A stretch of 64,000 bases of DNA from an uncultured Prevotellaceae bacterium (GTDB lineage Bacteria > Bacteroidota > Bacteroidia > Bacteroidales > Bacteroidaceae), in assembly GCA_902778255.1 (NCBI GenBank), contig CACYXD010000002.1, forward strand, positions 124,001-188,000, read 5' to 3'. This document shows positions 16,387 to 23,479 of this stretch, piece by piece (the first letter of the stretch is position 1; the number at the start of each line of letters is the position of its first letter). The notes beneath the pieces were generated by a model that ran no database searches, was not told where the DNA came from, and worked only from the letters and a program-made list of their open reading frames with translations. The position numbers and the translations under genes were made by a program.

Positions 16387-17264
16387 TATTTATAGTATTC
16401 GCGCTTTCCTGCGGCTAAAGTGTTTTTCATTAGCGAACAGATGGTCATGGGACCTACGCCACCAGGAACGGGGGTGATGAACGAACACTTGGGTGCTACC
16501 TCGTCAAACTTCACATCGCCAGTCAAACGGAAGCCACTCTTACGTGTAGCATCAGGCACACGGGTTGTACCTACGTCAACAATGACAGCACCCTCCTTCA
16601 CCATATCAGCTGTCACGAACTCAGGACTGCCAATAGCAGCGATGATAATATCTGCAGCACGGCACTCCTCTTTCAGAGTCTTTGAGCGAGAGTGACACAC
16701 GGTTACGGTAGAGTCGCCATACTGCTTCTGCATCATGAGCTGAGCCATAGGCTTACCCACGATATTTGAGCGACCGAGGATGACACACTTCTTACCAGAG
16801 GTCTCGATGCCATAGCGTTTCAGCAGCGTTATGATACCAAGAGGAGTGGCAGAGATAAAGCAAGGCAGACCAATGGCCATACGGCCCACGTTGATAGGAT
16901 GAAAGCCATCTACGTCCTTACGATAATCTATGGCTTCAATAATTTTCTGCTCATCAATGTGCTTGGGCAATGGGAGCTGCACGATGAAGCCATCCACATC
17001 ATCATCGTGATTCAATCGCGACACACAGGCCAGGAGTTCTTCCTCCGTGATATCGTCCTCATAGCGAATAAGGGTCGATTTAAAACCGCAAGCCTCACAC
17101 GCGAGTACCTTATTCTTTACATAAGTCTCAGAACCACCATCGTGGCCTACCAGCACAGCTGCCAGATGGGGTTGTTTTCCACCCTTGGCCATAATGGCCT
17201 TCACTTCCTCGGCAATCTCAGCCTTAATAGCAGTTGCCGTTGCTTTTCCGTCAATTATCGTCAT
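16386..17264 (-). CDS. folD: Bifunctional methylenetetrahydrofolate dehydrogenase/cyclohydrolase
   Basis: FolD interconverts methylene-, methenyl- and 10-formyl-tetrahydrofolate with NADP. Visible motifs are SETYVKNK with the catalytic lysine region, [10 protein letters not shown], the nucleotide-binding [11 protein letters not shown] and [18 protein letters not shown]. Length (292) is normal. It overlaps the ffh stop by 4 bp (ATGA) and overlaps the next gene by 1 bp, so the three genes form one tight operon. Confidence 0.95.
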   Translation of the reverse strand: MTIIDGKATATAIKAEIAEEVKAIMAKGGKQPHLAAVLVGHDGGSETYVKNKVLACEACGFKSTLIRYEDDITEEELLACVSRLNHDDDVDGFIVQLPLPKHIDEQKIIEAIDYRKDVDGFHPINVGRMAIGLPCFISATPLGIITLLKRYGIETSGKKCVILGRSNIVGKPMAQLMMQKQYGDSTVTVCHSRSKTLKEECRAADIIIAAIGSPEFVTADMVKEGAVIVDVGTTRVPDATRKSGFRLTGDVKFDEVAPKCSFITPVPGGVGPMTICSLMKNTLAAGKREYYK

Positions 17265-18601
17265 TTCTTCATATTTTTCATAGCCGCAGCCATCTGGGCC
17301 ATTTTACCTTTATCCATACCGCTCACCATCTTCATCATCTTCTTGGTCTGGTCAAACTGCTTTAGCAGGCGGTTCACCTCTTCGAGCTTAGTACCAGAAC
17401 CCTTGGCGATGCGAAGCTTTCTGCTTTGGTTGATGATATCTGGATTCGTGCGCTCCTTTGGAGTCATCGAGTTAATGATAGCCTCAATACCCTTGAAAGC
17501 GTTGTCATCGATATCAACATCCTTCAGAGCCTTGCCTACACCAGGTATCATACCAGCCAACTCCTTGATATTACCCATCTTCTTGATCTGCTGAATCTGA
17601 GCCATGAAGTCGTTGAAGTCGAACTTATTCTTGCGGATCTTCTTCTCCAATTCGCGAGCCTGCTTCTCGTCGAACTGCTGCTGGGCGCGCTCTACCAGTG
17701 AGACCACGTCACCCATACCCAGGATACGGTCGGCCATTCGATCGGGATGGAACACGTCAATGGCTTCCATTTTCTCGCCAGTACCCACGAACTTAATCGG
17801 CTTGGTCACCACGGTACGAATACTCAGTGCAGCACCACCGCGGGTGTCACCATCAAGTTTGGTCAGCACAACACCATCGAAATCCAAACGGTCGTTGAAC
17901 TCCTTGGCGGTATTCACAGCATCCTGACCTGTCATCGAGTCGACCACAAACAGGGTCTCGTCGGGGTTGATGGCCTGCTTCAGGTTAGAGATCTCATTCA
18001 TCATCTCCTCGTCGACAGCCAGACGACCAGCGGTATCAACAATGACCACGGTATAACTCTCTTGCTTAGCCTTACGGATAGCGTTCTGAGCGATCTCTAC
18101 CACATTCTTGTTGCCTTCCTCAGTATAAACATCAACACCTACTGTCTCAGCCACAACTTTCAACTGCTCAATGGCAGCAGGACGATACACGTCACAGGCT
18201 ACCAACAGGGGCTTCTTGTGCTGACGATCCTTCAGCATTTTTGCCAACTTACCCGTAAAGGTGGTCTTACCAGAACCCTGAAGGCCGGACATCAGAATGA
18301 TGGCAGGACGATTCTCAAGGTTCAGTTCGACAGCCTTGCCACCCATGAGTTCTGTCAACTCATCATGTACAATCTTCACCATCAACTGACTGGGCTTGAT
18401 GGCTGTGAGTACATTCATACCCATAGCCTTCTGCTTCACAGTATCGGTGAATTGCTTGGCTACTTTATAGTTCACGTCGGCATCCAACAGAGCGCGACGC
18501 ACGTCCTTCAAAGTCTCGGCAACATTAATCTCGGTGATTTTTCCTTCACCCTTCAATATCTTGAACGACCGTTCCAGTCGCTCACTCAAATTCTCAAACA
18601 T
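17261..18601 (-). CDS. ffh: Signal recognition particle GTPase Ffh
   Basis: Ffh binds signal peptides and SRP RNA and targets membrane proteins to FtsY and SecYEG. The N domain is followed by the G domain with [20 protein letters not shown] and TKLDGD, then a methionine-rich M domain (from about residue 300) ending [14 protein letters not shown]. The start MFENLSERL at 18601 is the usual one; a longer frame to 18616 adds five residues without family support. A promoter lies about 30 bp upstream. Confidence 0.95.
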   Translation of the reverse strand: MFENLSERLERSFKILKGEGKITEINVAETLKDVRRALLDADVNYKVAKQFTDTVKQKAMGMNVLTAIKPSQLMVKIVHDELTELMGGKAVELNLENRPAIILMSGLQGSGKTTFTGKLAKMLKDRQHKKPLLVACDVYRPAAIEQLKVVAETVGVDVYTEEGNKNVVEIAQNAIRKAKQESYTVVIVDTAGRLAVDEEMMNEISNLKQAINPDETLFVVDSMTGQDAVNTAKEFNDRLDFDGVVLTKLDGDTRGGAALSIRTVVTKPIKFVGTGEKMEAIDVFHPDRMADRILGMGDVVSLVERAQQQFDEKQARELEKKIRKNKFDFNDFMAQIQQIKKMGNIKELAGMIPGVGKALKDVDIDDNAFKGIEAIINSMTPKERTNPDIINQSRKLRIAKGSGTKLEEVNRLLKQFDQTKKMMKMVSGMDKGKMAQMAAAMKNMKK

Positions 18602-18627
18602 ATTATATAATTGCAATTATTGGGGTG

Positions 18628-18635
18628 CAAAGGTA
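18628..18635 (-). promoter_or_regulatory. Promoter -7 element of ffh
   Basis: Reverse-strand TACCTTTG. The position where a -33 TTTG would lie (about 18655) is occupied by 7-bp repeats with no TTTG. Confidence 0.65.
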
Positions 18636-18643
18636 ATACAAAA

Positions 18644-18678
18644 AAATGAGAAATGAGAAATGAGAAATGAGAAATTAA
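18644..18678 (+). repeat. 7-bp tandem repeat AAATGAG, 4 exact units plus one variant
   Basis: AAATGAG is repeated exactly at 18644, 18651, 18658 and 18665, then AAATTAA. It lies in the short gap between the ffh promoter and the queH/fthC stop. Confidence 0.85.
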
Positions 18679-18698
18679 CTCATTTTTCGCATTTCTTA

Positions 18699-19838
18699 TC
18701 AAATTACCTCATCCACAAGGACGTCGTGTTTCTCCGACGGCACCTCAGCCACACGTTGGAAGGGGAAGCAAATGCCTAATAGATATGGGTGGTGGGTGGT
18801 GAAAAAATGTGCATTTAGGAATCGGTCGTAATAGCCTTTGCCACGACCCAGACGATGACCAGCAGCATCAAAAGCCATACCAGGAACTAAGATCATATCT
18901 ATCTGGTCGTAATCTACGAAAGGCTCGCCAACGGGTTCCATGATATGGAAAGCCCCTTCTTCAAGGTCGGCACGTGAAGCATAGTGACGCAGTTCCATCG
19001 TCTCATCACCTGTAACTTTAGGAAGGATTATCACTATACCTTGAGCGACCAACAGATCTACCAACGGACGGATATCCACCTCATCAGGCAAAGGCCAATA
19101 AGCCATTACTGTCTGCGGATTACGCGATGCGACAATTCCTTGTAGTTTCTCCGCCACCTCTTCCGACATCTTCGGCAACTGGGCTTGATGTTGCTTTTTC
19201 GCCTCACGCATCTGGGCACGAAGCAGGGGCTTCGTGTTCGCACCATTTCTAGCCGAAAACTCACATCCGCAGTACTGTTGGTTATAGAACTGATTCTCTT
19301 TGAGCAACTGATTGCGACGCTCCTGCAATCCCCCCTTACGCCAGTTCTGGGCCCAAAAGACAACGTCATTGACCATTGAGCGTTGACCATTGACCATTTG
19401 TTCAGCGATATGACCTGCCCGTTCTATCTGTTCCAGACTTTTCCATCGACTGGAGGCCAGCGTAGTGGTAAAATAGCGGAAGCCCAGCTCCTGAGCCCTA
19501 CGGGCAGTCTCTGTCAATCGGAGTGTAAAGCACTGTTCGCAACGGAGGCCCCGTTCGGGTTGGTTCTCCAACCCGCAAACGCCCATACGCCATACTTGAT
19601 GGTCATAATCACCATCAATCCATTCTATTCCCAAACTCTCTGCATGACGTTTACTCTCGTTCTTACGAATCTCGTACTCCTCGCGAGGCCAGATATTAGG
19701 GTTGTAATAAAAAATGGTGGGACGCACACCATTCGCCATCAGCCATTCTACAATAGCCGATGAACAAGGTGCACAACAAGCATGCAACAACACCTTGTCA
19801 CAGTCCTCTGGCTTTCCAAATACGTTCTTTCGCGGCAT
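18699..19838 (-). CDS. Fusion of epoxyqueuosine reductase QueH and 5-formyltetrahydrofolate cyclo-ligase
   Basis: Residues 1-195 are QueH: HACCAPCSS (19-27), YNPNIWP, RCEQCFTLR (99-107) and YCGCEFS (189-195), the cysteines that bind the iron-sulfur cluster and reduce epoxyqueuosine in tRNA. From about residue 203 a 5-FCL domain follows, converting 5-formyl-THF to methenyl-THF: LRAQMREAK, LPKVTGDETMELRHY and the ATP/folate-site loop GRGKGYYDRF. No stop separates the two. Residues 149-158 (VNGQRSMVND) are encoded by a 7-bp repeat. The start at 19838 overlaps the DnaJ gene by 41 bp; longer starts would overlap it more. Confidence 0.88.
   Translation of the reverse strand: MPRKNVFGKPEDCDKVLLHACCAPCSSAIVEWLMANGVRPTIFYYNPNIWPREEYEIRKNESKRHAESLGIEWIDGDYDHQVWRMGVCGLENQPERGLRCEQCFTLRLTETARRAQELGFRYFTTTLASSRWKSLEQIERAGHIAEQMVNGQRSMVNDVVFWAQNWRKGGLQERRNQLLKENQFYNQQYCGCEFSARNGANTKPLLRAQMREAKKQHQAQLPKMSEEVAEKLQGIVASRNPQTVMAYWPLPDEVDIRPLVDLLVAQGIVIILPKVTGDETMELRHYASRADLEEGAFHIMEPVGEPFVDYDQIDMILVPGMAFDAAGHRLGRGKGYYDRFLNAHFFTTHHPYLLGICFPFQRVAEVPSEKHDVLVDEVI
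19367..19401 (+). repeat. 7-bp repeat inside the queH part (CATTGAC)
   Basis: CATTGAC, CATTGAG, CGTTGAC, CATTGAC, CATTTGT. In the gene it reads as tandem TCAATGG units, in frame, between two conserved QueH blocks. Confidence 0.75.
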
Positions 19839-20568
19839 TAATCTCTTGGAATTTCTTTTCAGCAGCCTTACGCACATCATCACCAAGTGACGCTACACGA
19901 TCCGGATGATGTTTTAGCGCCAAACGGCGATATGTTCTGCGCAACTCTTCATCAGAAGCAGAAGGTCTGACACCCAGCACCTTATAGGCATCCTCCAGTG
20001 AATCACCCTCAAGATGGAGCATGGCATCAACCTCTTCAGCAGATAGTTGCATCCATTGAGCCACCTCTTTCAGTGCAACAATCTCTACCTGATCAACGCG
20101 ACCATCGGCCTGCGCTATCATCACGAGGAAATTAAGCAACTGCAAACGACCGGAATAGTCAACATGGAAAGAAACTTGCTGACAGGCCTGATGAATATTC
20201 TGCTTGAAGGCTTCAGTACCAATACGATCCTGCTCCTCAAAGAGTTTACGCATAATGTCATCGCCCTCTTGCGCGGCAGCTTCGCCAAAGTTCTGACGCA
20301 ACATACCACGTACCAATTCCATCTCCGAGTGCATCACCTTGCCATCGGCCTTAACGATATAAGCCGACAGCACCAACATTGATATAAAGAAACTGTTTCG
20401 GTCGCCTTCACCTGTCAACTGGTCATTCACTCTTGATGCCTGATTATAACCATCTTCTGCATCAACAGCCATATCAAAAGCCGATCCGATTAAGAACCCT
20501 ATGAGTCCTCCCATAGGGCCAAAGGCACTCCATCCTAAAGCGCCTACAATCCATTTACCTAAAGCCAC
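19798..20568 (-). CDS. TerB/DjlA-like protein with C-terminal J domain
   Basis: The N-terminus has a glycine-rich hydrophobic segment (GALGWSAFGPMGGLIGFLIGS) that may insert in the membrane. A helical TerB-like region follows (about residues 60-180, with ADGKVMHSE and ADGRVDQVE acidic repeats). A J domain closes the protein (about 190-256) with the HPD motif in LALKHHPDRV. The layout matches DjlA-type co-chaperones that stimulate DnaK. It lies 21 bp downstream of the cytidylate-kinase-like gene. Confidence 0.85.
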   Translation of the reverse strand: MALGKWIVGALGWSAFGPMGGLIGFLIGSAFDMAVDAEDGYNQASRVNDQLTGEGDRNSFFISMLVLSAYIVKADGKVMHSEMELVRGMLRQNFGEAAAQEGDDIMRKLFEEQDRIGTEAFKQNIHQACQQVSFHVDYSGRLQLLNFLVMIAQADGRVDQVEIVALKEVAQWMQLSAEEVDAMLHLEGDSLEDAYKVLGVRPSASDEELRRTYRRLALKHHPDRVASLGDDVRKAAEKKFQEINAAKERIWKARGL

Positions 20569-20574
20569 TTACTA

Positions 20575-20595
20575 ATTGAGAATTGATAATTATCC
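20575..20595 (+). repeat. Short 7-bp repeat (AATTGAG type)
   Basis: AATTGAG, AATTGAT, AATTATC in the 21-bp gap between the kinase-like and DnaJ genes. Confidence 0.45.
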
Positions 20596-21216
20596 AATAA
20601 CATTCATCAGAAAGTCAACGGCTCCATTCACCCCAAACTGTTTCACGTTCAGCGAGATGTCATAGTTGCGGGCATCCTGCCATTCACTGCCTGTAAACGT
20701 CTTTGTGTAGAGTTCACGACTGTAGTCGTTATCAACGATCATAGCAGCCGCATCACTCTCTGAAATATCATATTTCCGCCCGATACGCTTCTTCCTGCAA
20801 TCCACATCCGCATGGATAAAGATTTTCAGGGCGTTGGGATGATCACGAAACACATGGAAACCGCAACGGCCAATAATCACACACGACTCCTGAGCAGCAA
20901 TTTTCTTAATAACCTCAGCTTGGGCATCAAATAACTGACGCGAAGTCTGATCATGCTCTTGTCCATTATACTCGGCTCCAGCCATATAAGAGCGATAGAA
21001 CTGCGTAAAGTCATCGCGCCATAATGGGTTGCGAGACTCTATTTTCTCTACCGCATCCTCTACTATATTATATTTGCGAGCCATCTCGTTGAGGATCTGC
21101 TTATCCAACAACTTCACATTGAGTCTACGAGCCAACTCTGCTCCAATCTCATGTCCACCAGTACCAAACTGTCGGCTGATAGTGATGACAAATTTCTCCT
21201 CCTTATTCATAAGCAT
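20590..21216 (-). CDS. Cytidylate kinase-like protein
   Basis: The sequence begins with the P-loop-like ISRQFGTGGHEIGAELARRL, typical of the cytidylate kinase-like family rather than true Cmk. CVIIGRCGFHVFRDHPN and RIGRKYDISESDA follow, giving a nucleotide-kinase fold of 208 residues. Substrate not known. ATG at 21210 is an alternative start. It is the first gene of an operon with the DnaJ-like and queH/fthC genes. Confidence 0.8.
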   Translation of the reverse strand: MLMNKEEKFVITISRQFGTGGHEIGAELARRLNVKLLDKQILNEMARKYNIVEDAVEKIESRNPLWRDDFTQFYRSYMAGAEYNGQEHDQTSRQLFDAQAEVIKKIAAQESCVIIGRCGFHVFRDHPNALKIFIHADVDCRKKRIGRKYDISESDAAAMIVDNDYSRELYTKTFTGSEWQDARNYDISLNVKQFGVNGAVDFLMNVIG

Positions 21217-21247
21217 ATAGATTTAGTTGGTTTTTACTTCTTTGTGG

Positions 21248-21279
21248 CAAAGATACAGAAAAAAAATGAATTACACAAA
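21248..21279 (-). promoter_or_regulatory. Promoter of the kinase-like/DnaJ/queH operon
   Basis: Reverse-strand TATCTTTG (21248-21255) and TTTG (21276-21279), 20 bp apart. Confidence 0.7.
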
Positions 21280-21282
21280 CAT

Positions 21283-22866
21283 TCAACCATTTTTTTCTAT
21301 ATACAATGCACACATTTCTGCACAACGTTCTCCATCGACACCCGCCGAGACTATTCCCCCTGCATAACCAGCTCCTTCACCGCAAGGGAAAAGGCCCTCT
21401 ATCTGTACATGCATCAAGGTTTCATTGTCACGCACGATACGAACAGGGGAAGACGTTCTGGTCTCTACTGCAATCATCACAGCCTCGTTGGTCAGGAAGC
21501 CATGAGCCTGCTTACCAAACTGACGGAAGCCCTGCTGCAGACGTGAGACGATCGGTTTCGGCATCCAGAAATGCAGAGGCGACGATACCAGGCCTGGGGC
21601 ATAAGAACTCCGAGGCAGATCGTAACTCAATTTCCCATTAACGAAGTCTGCCATACGCTGCGCAGGAGCCGTTTGCTTCATATTACCCTGTTGCCAGCAC
21701 ATCCGTTCCAACTCCTCCTGAAAACGCATCATGGCAAGTGCGGGAGCAGATTCTTCACTCTTCACTCTTAACTTTTCACTTTCTATATCTTCCGGCCTCA
21801 CTTCAACCACCATGCCCGAGTTACTCCATTGTGTGCCACGACTGGCAGGACTCATACCATTGACCACAATCTGCTCAGGACCGGTGGCTGCTGGAATCAC
21901 GAAGCCACCCGGACACATACAGAATGAATACACACCACGACCATCCGCCTGAGTCACAAAAGCATACTCAGCTGCAGGCAACCATTGTCCTCTACCCTCT
22001 TTACGATGATACTGTATCTGGTCTATCAACAGCGAGGGATGCTCCAAGCGTACGCCAACAGCAATGCCCTTAGCCTCTAGATGAATTTTTTCCTCATTCA
22101 AATAGCGATACACATCACGAGCAGAATGACCTGTAGCCAGAATCACGGGACCAACGTATTCTTTGTCGGCTGCAAAACAGCCGACCACACGTTGTCCAAC
22201 AATAAGCAAGCGCTCCACCTTGGTTTGGAAGTGCACCTCGCCACCACATTTTATAATAGTGTTACGCATGGCCTCAATAACTTGCGGCAGTCGGTCGGTG
22301 CCTATATGGGGATGAGCATCAGCTAAGATATTGGTCGAAGCACCATGCTGACAGAACACGCGGAGAATCTTCTCTATGTTACCACGTTTCTTTGACCGCG
22401 TATACAGTTTCCCATCTGAATAGGCGCCTGCCCCACCCTCGCCAAAACAGTAGTTGCTCTCACCATCCACTTGTTGGGTACGTGAGATGTTCGCCAGATC
22501 CTTTTTACGCTCATGCACGTCCTTACCTCGTTCCAATACAACTGGTCTGAATCCCAACTCAATGAGTCGGAGAGCCGCAAAGAGACCACCAGGACCAGCC
22601 CCCACCACGATGACCTGTGGTCTGTTGCTCACATTCTGATAGTCTACATGCTCAAACTCATCCTCAGTAGGAAGTTCGTTCACATAAACCCTCACCTTCA
22701 GGTTCACAAAGATGGTACGCTGCCTTGCATCTATCGAGCGCTTCAGTATGCGCACAGCTTTCAGAGCGCCCAGGGCCAGTCCCTGTTCCTCGGCAATATA
22801 TTTCCTTAATTGTTCCGTGTTGGCCGCCACCTGCGGCAAAACACGAAGTTGATATTCGTTTGTCAT
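21283..22866 (-). CDS. FAD-dependent oxidoreductase-like protein
   Basis: An N-terminal domain of about 90 residues precedes a dinucleotide-binding fold: VVGAGPGGLFAALRLIELG, then VVLERGKDVHERKKD and GEGGAGAYSDGKLYTRSKK. ATGHSARDVYRYL and CMCPGGFVIPAATG are typical of this conserved but uncharacterised flavoprotein family; the end reads FPCGEGAGYAGGIVSAGVDG. The start at 22866 is chosen because the promoter element (22873-22880) lies just upstream; the frame is open to 22902. A 7-bp repeat (21751-21785) is read in frame as SEKLRVKSEES. No partner gene is adjacent. Confidence 0.85.
   Translation of the reverse strand: MTNEYQLRVLPQVAANTEQLRKYIAEEQGLALGALKAVRILKRSIDARQRTIFVNLKVRVYVNELPTEDEFEHVDYQNVSNRPQVIVVGAGPGGLFAALRLIELGFRPVVLERGKDVHERKKDLANISRTQQVDGESNYCFGEGGAGAYSDGKLYTRSKKRGNIEKILRVFCQHGASTNILADAHPHIGTDRLPQVIEAMRNTIIKCGGEVHFQTKVERLLIVGQRVVGCFAADKEYVGPVILATGHSARDVYRYLNEEKIHLEAKGIAVGVRLEHPSLLIDQIQYHRKEGRGQWLPAAEYAFVTQADGRGVYSFCMCPGGFVIPAATGPEQIVVNGMSPASRGTQWSNSGMVVEVRPEDIESEKLRVKSEESAPALAMMRFQEELERMCWQQGNMKQTAPAQRMADFVNGKLSYDLPRSSYAPGLVSSPLHFWMPKPIVSRLQQGFRQFGKQAHGFLTNEAVMIAVETRTSSPVRIVRDNETLMHVQIEGLFPCGEGAGYAGGIVSAGVDGERCAEMCALYIEKNG
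21751..21785 (+). repeat. 7-bp repeat inside the FAD protein gene
   Basis: TTCTTCA, CTCTTCA, CTCTTAA, CTTTTCA, CTTTCTA. In gene orientation this is the GTGAAGA/GTTAAGA type, translated without breaking the frame. Confidence 0.75.
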
Positions 22867-22872
22867 TGGATG

Positions 22873-22880
22873 CAAAATTA
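22873..22880 (-). promoter_or_regulatory. Promoter -7 element of the FAD protein
   Basis: Reverse-strand TAATTTTG only 6 bp upstream of the chosen ATG, giving a very short leader. Confidence 0.55.
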
Positions 22881-22918
22881 CAAATAAAATATGGAAAAAC
22901 AATATGCAGTAGTAATTT

Positions 22919-22948
22919 TTTCACACTTCACATTTCTCTTTTCACTTT
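22919..22948 (+). repeat. 7-bp repeat in the divergent gap
   Basis: Degenerate heptamers such as ACTTCAC, ATTTCTC, TTTTCAC lie in the -33 region of the next promoter. Confidence 0.4.
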
Positions 22949-22956
22949 TAAATATG

Positions 22957-22964
22957 TACCTTTG
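22957..22964 (+). promoter_or_regulatory. Promoter -7 element (TACCTTTG)
   Basis: It lies 27 bp before the ATG of the zinc-ribbon membrane protein. Confidence 0.6.
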
Positions 22965-22991
22965 CATCATATATTAAAAAAACAATCAATT

Positions 22992-23360
22992 ATGAAATGT
23001 CCTAATTGTTCACACGAGAACGACGAGAATGCGTTGTACTGCAATAAATGTGGTATGAAGTTTGACAAGAAGCAGGACTGGAACAGCATCCTGATTATGG
23101 CATACTGCTTCTCTATTCTTTTTTGGGCTATTACCTATCTTGTTCTACCAAAAATCTTTGCTTGGTTTGAGATGCCGTGGTATACGACAGAAACTATCTA
23201 TTCTTTTTGCGGCATCATCTCGTCATTACTTACATTTGTACTTCCTTTCGGCATTCGTACAACATGGATGAAGATTGTGGCATTCGTTATTATTTTCATA
23301 GCTGCTATAATCAATATCTTTGGCAATATTACTGCAATTATTGAGATAATTAACACTTAA
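22992..23360 (+). CDS. Zinc-ribbon membrane protein
   Basis: The product has 122 residues. An N-terminal zinc ribbon has two Cys pairs (CPNCSHENDENALYCNKCG). Three hydrophobic segments follow (about residues 36-55, 66-86 and 92-118). This layout is common among small bacterial membrane proteins of unknown role. The start at 22992 is placed after the TACCTTTG promoter; the longer frame would begin upstream in the opposite gene. Confidence 0.75.
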   Translation: MKCPNCSHENDENALYCNKCGMKFDKKQDWNSILIMAYCFSILFWAITYLVLPKIFAWFEMPWYTTETIYSFCGIISSLLTFVLPFGIRTTWMKIVAFVIIFIAAIINIFGNITAIIEIINT

Positions 23361-23382
23361 TTCTAAAACAATACGAGTTTTT

Positions 23383-23414
23383 TTTGGTGTTTTACAAGCT
23401 AATTCGTACCTTTG
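23383..23414 (+). promoter_or_regulatory. Promoter of thrA
   Basis: TTTG (23383-23386) and TACCTTTG (23407-23414), 20 bp apart. The transcript should start near 23417-23420. Confidence 0.75.
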
Positions 23415-23419
23415 CAGCG

Positions 23420-23458
23420 CCAATGGAGTAAGCCCCGCTTGTTGAGGGGTACCGTTGG
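23420..23458 (+). promoter_or_regulatory. Structured 5' leader of thrA
   Basis: CCAATGG (23420-23426) pairs with CCGTTGG (23452-23458) with one G-U pair. Inside, CCCC (23433-23436) pairs with GGGG (23446-23449) around GCTTGTTGA. The nested stem begins almost at the predicted transcription start. There is no T run, so it does not look like a simple terminator. Confidence 0.5.
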
Positions 23459-23479
23459 AAAGATAAATTGCATAGGAAT

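Noticed and set aside
17747-18610. 287-codon frame opposite ffh
   Set aside because: It lies fully inside ffh, which has all SRP GTPase motifs.
22867-22902. Longer N-terminus of the FAD protein
   Set aside because: The extension covers the promoter -7 element and is not family-like.
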